Below are positions 14,888 through 19,180 of a DNA stretch of 19,180 nucleotides, one piece after another. How positions within the stretch are numbered: the stretch's first letter is position 1; every line of letters begins with the position of its first letter. Under the pieces are notes generated by a model. The model made no database searches. It was not told where the DNA came from and was given only the letters and a program-made list of their open reading frames with translations. A program made the translations under genes and the position numbers. Origin of the DNA: an uncultured Bacteroides sp. (lineage in GTDB: Bacteria; Bacteroidota; Bacteroidia; Bacteroidales; Bacteroidaceae); NCBI GenBank assembly GCA_900766195.1, contig CAAFUN010000142.1:1-19180 (forward strand), in the 5' to 3' direction.

Positions 14888-17737
14888 ATGAAAACCGACC
14901 TTTTAGCGTGCCGACATATCGGCATCAATGAAACAGATGAAGAAAAGATGCTTCGTAAAATCGGAGTGGACAGTCTGGATGAACTAATAAACAAAACGAT
15001 TCCGGCTGACATCCGCCTCAAAAAGCCTCTTGAGTTGCCTCAAACCCTCACCGAATATGAATACAAAAAGCATATTGGTAAACTGGCAGCTAAAAACAAG
15101 TTATATAGTACATATATCGGTATGGGGTGGTACAATACCGTAACGCCTGCCGTCATTCAACGGAATGTTTTTGAAAACCCTGTGTGGTACACTTCATATA
15201 CACCCTACCAAACAGAAGTCTCACAAGGACGCCTGGAAGCATTGATTAATTTCCAGACTGTTGTATCCGATCTCACCGGAATGCCTTTGGCTAATTCTTC
15301 CCTACTGGATGAAGCAACTGCAGCTGCCGAAGCCGTAACAATGATGCATGGGCTACGCTCTCGTGAAATGCAGAAAAGCAATGCGAATGTGGTGTTTGTT
15401 GATGAAAATATATTTCCTCAAACATTGGCTGTAATGCAAACCCGTGCCACTCCGCAAGGTATCCAGATCCGTACAGGAAAATACAGCGAATTGGAGTTTA
15501 CTCCTGACTTATTCGGTTGTATTCTACAGTATCCCAACGCTAGTGGAAATATAGAGAATTATGAAGAGTTTGTAAAGAAAGCACATTCTTTCAATTGTAA
15601 AGTGGCCGTAGCTGCAGATATCTTAAGCCTTGTCCTACTCACACCTCCCGGAGAATGGGGAGCTGACATTGTTTTTGGAAGTACACAGCGCTTAGGCATA
15701 CCTTTATTTTATGGTGGTCCGTCAGCTGCCTACTTTGCCACTCGCGACGAATACAAACGTAATATGCCGGGACGCATCATAGGTCAGTCCAAAGACAAAT
15801 ATGGGAAACTTTGCTTCCGTATGGCATTACAAACTAGAGAGCAACATATTAAGCGGGAAAAAGCAACATCCAATATATGTACCGCTCAAGCTCTGCTAGC
15901 TACTATGGCCGGGTTTTATGCGGTCTATCATGGGCCAAAAGGTTTGCAAAACATAGCTGAGCGTATTCACAGCATGACCGTGTGCTTGGATAAGCATATC
16001 AGTAAACTTGGATATACCCAAATAAACACCCAGTACTTCGATACTCTGCGATTTAGTCTCCCAAACAGTATATCAGCTCAGCAAATACGAACTATTGCTT
16101 TGAGTAAAGAAATAAATCTCCGTTATTTCTTAAATGGCGATGTGGGCATGAGCATTGATGAAACAACAAACTTGGCAGGAGTCAACACACTAATCTCTAT
16201 ATTTGCCATTGCTGCAGGAAGTGATTGGACAAGGTTGGAAGAGATTCCCGAAAATAGTCATATTGATAAAAGCTTGAAACGTACCACAGCTTATCTGACG
16301 CATGAGGTATTCAACAAATATCACACCGAGACGGAAATGATGCGTTACATCAAGCGGTTAGATAGAAAAGATATTTCTCTTACCCAATCCATGATCTCCC
16401 TTGGCTCATGTACAATGAAGCTGAATGCCGCTTCAGAACTATTACCTCTTAGCTATCCCGAATTGATGGGATTACATCCCCTCGTTCCCGAAGATCAGGC
16501 TGAAGGATACCGTGAGCTGATCACTAAGCTGGGTGAAGCACTAAAGGTTATAACCGGATTTGCAGGCGTCAGCTTCCAACCAAACTCCGGTGCTGCGGGA
16601 GAATATGCAGGTTTGCGCGTCATTCGCTCTTATCTGGAAAGTATAGGCGAAGGCAACAGGAATAAAGTGCTAATTCCGGCATCGGCTCACGGCACTAATC
16701 CTGCATCGGCAGTGCAGGCAGGCTTCTTACCGGTAATTTGTGCTTGCGACGAACATGGTAATGTAGATATGGCAGACCTTCGAGCTAAAGCCGAAGAGAA
16801 CAAGAGCGAACTGGCTGCACTCATGATTACCTACCCTTCTACTCATGGAATCTTTGAGACAGAGATAGTAAAAATTTGTCAGATTATCCACTCATACGGG
16901 GCACAGGTTTATATGGATGGAGCCAATATGAATGCTCAAGTGGGACTCACTAATCCGGGCTACATAGGTGCAGATGTCTGCCACTTAAATCTGCACAAGA
17001 CATTTGCTTCCCCTCATGGAGGAGGAGGCCCCGGAGTAGGACCTATTTGTGTGGCCGAACACCTCATTCCATTTCTACCGGGCCATCCCCTCTTTGGGAA
17101 TAGTATTAATGAAGTATCAGCCGCTCCGTTTGGCAGTGCAGGAATTTTGCCTGTAACCTATGGTTATATACGCATGATGGGATTGGAAGGATTGACTCGT
17201 GCTACCAAGATAGCCATTTTAAATGCCAATTATCTAGCTACTTGTTTAAAAGATACCTACGGCATTGTATATAGAGGAGCCAATGGATTTGTAGGACATG
17301 AAATGATTTTGGAGTGTCGCAAAATACATGAAGAGACAGGAATAACCGAAAATGATATTGCTAAAAGACTAATGGACTACGGGTATCATGCCCCTACCCT
17401 TTCATTCCCCGTACACGGCACTTTAATGATAGAGCCTACAGAAAGTGAAAGTTTGGCTGAACTGGATAACTTTGTAGAGTCAATGCTCACCATCTGGAAA
17501 GAGATTAAAGAAATCAAAGACGGCGAAGCAGATAAGGTAGATAATGTATTGATAAATGCTCCACATCCCGAATACGAAGTAGTGGCCAACAACTGGCAAC
17601 ACAGCTATAGCCGGGAAAAAGCGGCATACCCCATACAGAGCGTGCGTGATAATAAGTTTTGGATCAATGTGGCCCGGGTAGACAATACACTGGGTGATCG
17701 CAAACTATTACCAACACGTGATGGTAGTTTTGAATAA
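14888..17737 (+). CDS. gcvP: Glycine dehydrogenase (aminomethyl-transferring), P protein
   Basis: GcvP is the PLP-dependent P protein of the glycine cleavage system. It decarboxylates glycine and passes the aminomethyl group to the lipoyl arm of H protein. This is the fused long form (949 residues) with two aminotransferase-fold halves. The N-terminal half (about 1-440) opens RHIGINETDEEKML and has YTPYQTEVSQGRLE and LLDEATAAAEA. The C-terminal half (about 470-949) has SLGSCTMKLN, FQPNSGAAGEYAGL, SAHGTNPASA, and the PLP-binding Lys704 in LNLHKTFASPHGGGGPG. All segments look intact. Start ATG 14888 follows a 51-bp A-rich gap with only a weak hairpin. gcvT and gcvH are not in the window, so the system is split in this genome, at least locally. 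A strong terminator follows. Confidence 0.98.
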   Translation: MKTDLLACRHIGINETDEEKMLRKIGVDSLDELINKTIPADIRLKKPLELPQTLTEYEYKKHIGKLAAKNKLYSTYIGMGWYNTVTPAVIQRNVFENPVWYTSYTPYQTEVSQGRLEALINFQTVVSDLTGMPLANSSLLDEATAAAEAVTMMHGLRSREMQKSNANVVFVDENIFPQTLAVMQTRATPQGIQIRTGKYSELEFTPDLFGCILQYPNASGNIENYEEFVKKAHSFNCKVAVAADILSLVLLTPPGEWGADIVFGSTQRLGIPLFYGGPSAAYFATRDEYKRNMPGRIIGQSKDKYGKLCFRMALQTREQHIKREKATSNICTAQALLATMAGFYAVYHGPKGLQNIAERIHSMTVCLDKHISKLGYTQINTQYFDTLRFSLPNSISAQQIRTIALSKEINLRYFLNGDVGMSIDETTNLAGVNTLISIFAIAAGSDWTRLEEIPENSHIDKSLKRTTAYLTHEVFNKYHTETEMMRYIKRLDRKDISLTQSMISLGSCTMKLNAASELLPLSYPELMGLHPLVPEDQAEGYRELITKLGEALKVITGFAGVSFQPNSGAAGEYAGLRVIRSYLESIGEGNRNKVLIPASAHGTNPASAVQAGFLPVICACDEHGNVDMADLRAKAEENKSELAALMITYPSTHGIFETEIVKICQIIHSYGAQVYMDGANMNAQVGLTNPGYIGADVCHLNLHKTFASPHGGGGPGVGPICVAEHLIPFLPGHPLFGNSINEVSAAPFGSAGILPVTYGYIRMMGLEGLTRATKIAILNANYLATCLKDTYGIVYRGANGFVGHEMILECRKIHEETGITENDIAKRLMDYGYHAPTLSFPVHGTLMIEPTESESLAELDNFVESMLTIWKEIKEIKDGEADKVDNVLINAPHPEYEVVANNWQHSYSREKAAYPIQSVRDNKFWINVARVDNTLGDRKLLPTRDGSFE

Positions 17738-17753
17738 AATAATTAATAATTAG

Positions 17754-17792
17754 AAGTGCCCCGGAAGTCAGATAAAACTTTCCAGGGCACTT
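17754..17792 (+). terminator. Terminator after gcvP
   Basis: AAGTGCCC (17754-17761) pairs with GGGCACTT (17785-17792). One C-A mismatch follows, then a further helix of GGAAG (17763-17767) with TTTCC (17779-17783). The arm runs into TTTTATT. It lies 17 bp past the gcvP stop and between two convergent genes. AT-rich sequence on the other side (17738-17753) means it may also serve the minus-strand endonuclease-like gene. Confidence 0.8.
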
Positions 17793-17816
17793 TTATTGGT
17801 ATATTAAGAAGGCATT

Positions 17817-18908
17817 CTATCGCTTCACTAACCCTATCTTAACGTTAAGTTTAAAGTAATACACACCGTTTTCACGCTCTAAGAATCCATATTTATCTTT
17901 ATCTACAGATCCTTTTTCAAAACGTGTATTCTGATAAAGAAAATCGGCAAATATCTGGCGTTTACTTTGATGATAACAAAGTATCTCTCCATCAGCATCG
18001 GTCAGAAACATTCCCTCCACAGCAGAGTCTACACCATTGTATATTTTAGCAGGACGCATTCCCAAAGCAAGAGCCAACAAGAATTGCTTCATTTTATACT
18101 CATAAAAGCCATGCTTGCTGATCAGTTCTTCTTTTATCTTTAGCGGATTAATCTCTTTAATTCTCTCCGTCAAATCACGTACACGGGTTATTCCGTCAAG
18201 ATGCATCATACGCACCATCTCTGCCAACACACGGGGAAAATGTAAATCAATCATCAGCAGATTGCTACGGAACACACGATCGGCCACATCCGAATATTTC
18301 AGGACACCTCCCAAGCGTTCAATCATCATCATCCGCTCGGCTACTTCATTGGGCGATTCTGGTAAAGCATTAATCTTGTTCACTTCAGGATTGGCCAATT
18401 TAATACCGGTCTGCTCCAACTTCAAATTTGCAGTGCGTCCTCCATCAAGCAACGGGTTCATTGCCCCGAAGCGACATCGAATATTAAATCCACTTAGTGG
18501 AGCTTCCTGATTCCAAAATGCCACAGATAAATCTGTGCGATCATCGGTCTTAGCCTCCAAATCATAAATGGAGAGTTTATTCAAGAATCCTTCTACAGTA
18601 TCAGGAACCTCTACCGGTTCCACACCCGCTGAAGATTTCAGCGTATCGAGCAATAGAGTTGACATCGAAGCAAAATCTTCGCGTGGAATAAATAGTTCTC
18701 CATGCTCGCTATGCATACGAACGTCCTTATTTTCAATACAGTAAAAACGTTCACCATCATGTTCTTCACGTTTTATCAAACCAATCTTCCAATTCGCAAT
18801 ATCTTCTTTTTTTAAAAGAGGTGTTCCTATAGACACTTCTCCATCGGCTAGAAGTCGAAAAAAAGAATAGAGTTCACCCAATTCACGTTTTGTTGCTTCA
18901 AAAGACAT
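17817..18908 (-). CDS. HpaII-family restriction endonuclease homologue, possibly inactive
   Basis: Protein of 363 residues that I recognise as an HpaII-type endonuclease relative (HpaII cuts CCGG). Supporting segments are the N-terminal ELYSFFRLLADGE (12-24) and GFNIRCRFG (140-148), followed by LL and TAN as in the family core. FRSNLLMIDLHFPRVLAEM and NPLKIKEELISKHGFYEYKMKQFLLALALGMRP come next, then a C-terminus with GEILCYH, FADFLYQNT and YYFKLNVKIG. As I recall the family, the 140-148 segment usually reads like GFSIKS..G with a lysine; here arginine 144 stands in that place, which could mean loss of catalysis. No methyltransferase gene is adjacent in the window. It converges on gcvP and is divergent from a recombinase. 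There is no frameshift or early stop, so the gene is maintained. Assignment is from memory of motifs, without a search. Confidence 0.68.
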   Translation of the reverse strand: MSFEATKRELGELYSFFRLLADGEVSIGTPLLKKEDIANWKIGLIKREEHDGERFYCIENKDVRMHSEHGELFIPREDFASMSTLLLDTLKSSAGVEPVEVPDTVEGFLNKLSIYDLEAKTDDRTDLSVAFWNQEAPLSGFNIRCRFGAMNPLLDGGRTANLKLEQTGIKLANPEVNKINALPESPNEVAERMMMIERLGGVLKYSDVADRVFRSNLLMIDLHFPRVLAEMVRMMHLDGITRVRDLTERIKEINPLKIKEELISKHGFYEYKMKQFLLALALGMRPAKIYNGVDSAVEGMFLTDADGEILCYHQSKRQIFADFLYQNTRFEKGSVDKDKYGFLERENGVYYFKLNVKIGLVKR

Positions 18909-18930
18909 ATTATATTCATTATATATTTAG

Positions 18931-18948
18931 TTGCGCAAAGATACGCAA
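18931..18948 (-). promoter_or_regulatory. Promoter of endonuclease-like gene, -7 box inside an inverted repeat
   Basis: On the minus strand TATCTTTG (18936-18943) fits TAnnTTTG and would start transcription about 22 nt before the ATG at 18908. The eight bases of the box are exactly the spacer of an inverted repeat TTGCG (18931-18935) and CGCAA (18944-18948). A regulator binding the repeat would cover the box. Confidence 0.45.
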
Positions 18949-18958
18949 TATTTATGAG

Positions 18959-18987
18959 CTATAAGTTCATCCTAAAACTATAAGTTC
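18959..18987. repeat. 10-bp direct repeat CTATAAGTTC between divergent genes
   Basis: CTATAAGTTC occurs at 18959-18968 and again at 18978-18987, a 19-bp period, each followed closely by TCC (A-TCC and TA-TCC). The first copy overlaps the expected -33 region of the endonuclease-like gene. The second lies at the expected -33 region of the recombinase gene if TATCTTTA at 19002-19009 is its -7 box. This arrangement suggests a shared operator, though chance cannot be excluded. Confidence 0.5.
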
Positions 18988-19001
18988 TATCCCCATTTCG
19001 T

Positions 19002-19009
19002 TATCTTTA
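19002..19009 (+). promoter_or_regulatory. Weak -7-like site before the recombinase gene
   Basis: TATCTTTA differs from TAnnTTTG at the last base and lies 27 bp before ATG 19037. It is the only plausible -7 box in the plus direction in this gap. Confidence 0.25.
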
Positions 19010-19036
19010 TGGCCTAAATATTAATTATTACTATTT

Positions 19037-19180
19037 ATGGACAAACAAAGTCGGACACGTTCTCATCGTGTTTTCTCAGCTATCCGTATTTCAGCACTCA
19101 GTGCTTCTTTAGTCAGAGAGCTTCTGGCCTCCGGTCGTTATGCTACGGCCCGTGCCTATTCCTCTTCAGTCCGTCGTGTC
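19037..19180 (+). CDS. Probable tyrosine recombinase / site-specific integrase, N-terminal fragment cut by window end
   Basis: The reading frame opens at ATG 19037 and stays open to the window end, giving 48 residues. The visible part is rich in Arg and Ser. It contains LVRELLASGRYATARAYSSS, which resembles the SAM-like core-binding (N-terminal) domain of Bacteroides tyrosine recombinases, where a helix of the form L..EGR..TA..Y...L precedes the DNA-contact helices. The catalytic domain (R-H-R-Y) would lie beyond the window, so the identity is not proven. It is divergent from the endonuclease-like gene. It could be an integrase of a mobile element or an invertase. Confidence 0.55.
   Translation, partial: MDKQSRTRSHRVFSAIRISALSASLVRELLASGRYATARAYSSSVRRV

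Noticed and set aside
18115..18510. 131-codon plus-strand frame inside the endonuclease-like gene
   Set aside because: It is antisense to conserved family segments, and its Ser/Arg/Ile-rich product looks like a shadow frame.
18959..18987. CTATAAGTTC repeats as a CRISPR or invertible-promoter site
   Set aside because: There are only two copies, too short and in direct orientation; an invertible segment would need inverted repeats at its ends.

Overview
The window looks like chromosomal DNA of a Bacteroides or closely related Bacteroidales species. Three things support this. The promoter-like sites fit the Bacteroides -7 consensus TAnnTTTG. Leaders are A-rich and mostly lack Shine-Dalgarno sequences. 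The gene types are also typical: a DUF3078 outer-membrane protein, a YidC with lysine in the groove position, an S9 peptidase, and an RsiV-like DUF3298 lipoprotein. Base composition is moderate, near 40% GC by eye. I cannot name the species. No rRNA, tRNA, CRISPR array or insertion sequence is visible, and no gene-free stretch exceeds 300 bases.

Layout. The left edge (1-2217, minus strand) holds the N-terminal 239 codons of galE and, upstream of it, a secreted DUF3078 protein. A 241-bp divergent control region separates these from a plus-strand run: pyrG (CTP synthase, GTG start), yidC (membrane insertase), a perfect 10-bp hairpin terminator, a MATE efflux pump and an exported S9 prolyl-oligopeptidase-type peptidase. 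That peptidase converges, with a 1-bp gap, on a minus-strand pair: copA (Cu+ P1B-ATPase) followed by lipB (octanoyltransferase). A 199-bp divergent region then leads into a second plus-strand run: an RsiV-like lipoprotein, rsmG, a glyoxalase-II-like metallo-hydrolase and gcvP (full-length glycine decarboxylase), closed by a strong hairpin at 17754-17792. The right edge carries a minus-strand HpaII-family restriction-endonuclease homologue and, divergent from it, the first 48 codons of what looks like a tyrosine recombinase.

How the genes fit together. Most of the window is ordinary housekeeping: nucleotide supply, membrane protein insertion, rRNA methylation, lipoylation and one-carbon metabolism. 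lipB and gcvP are linked biochemically, because glycine decarboxylase passes its aminomethyl group to the lipoylated H protein. The right edge (17817-19180) is the least ordinary part. The endonuclease homologue has no methyltransferase beside it, its suspected active-site segment looks altered, and CCGG (the HpaII target) is not depleted across the window. It faces a recombinase across a short control region with a 10-bp direct repeat and an inverted repeat around the -7 box. I found no clearly new multi-gene system. That edge is the best place to look further.
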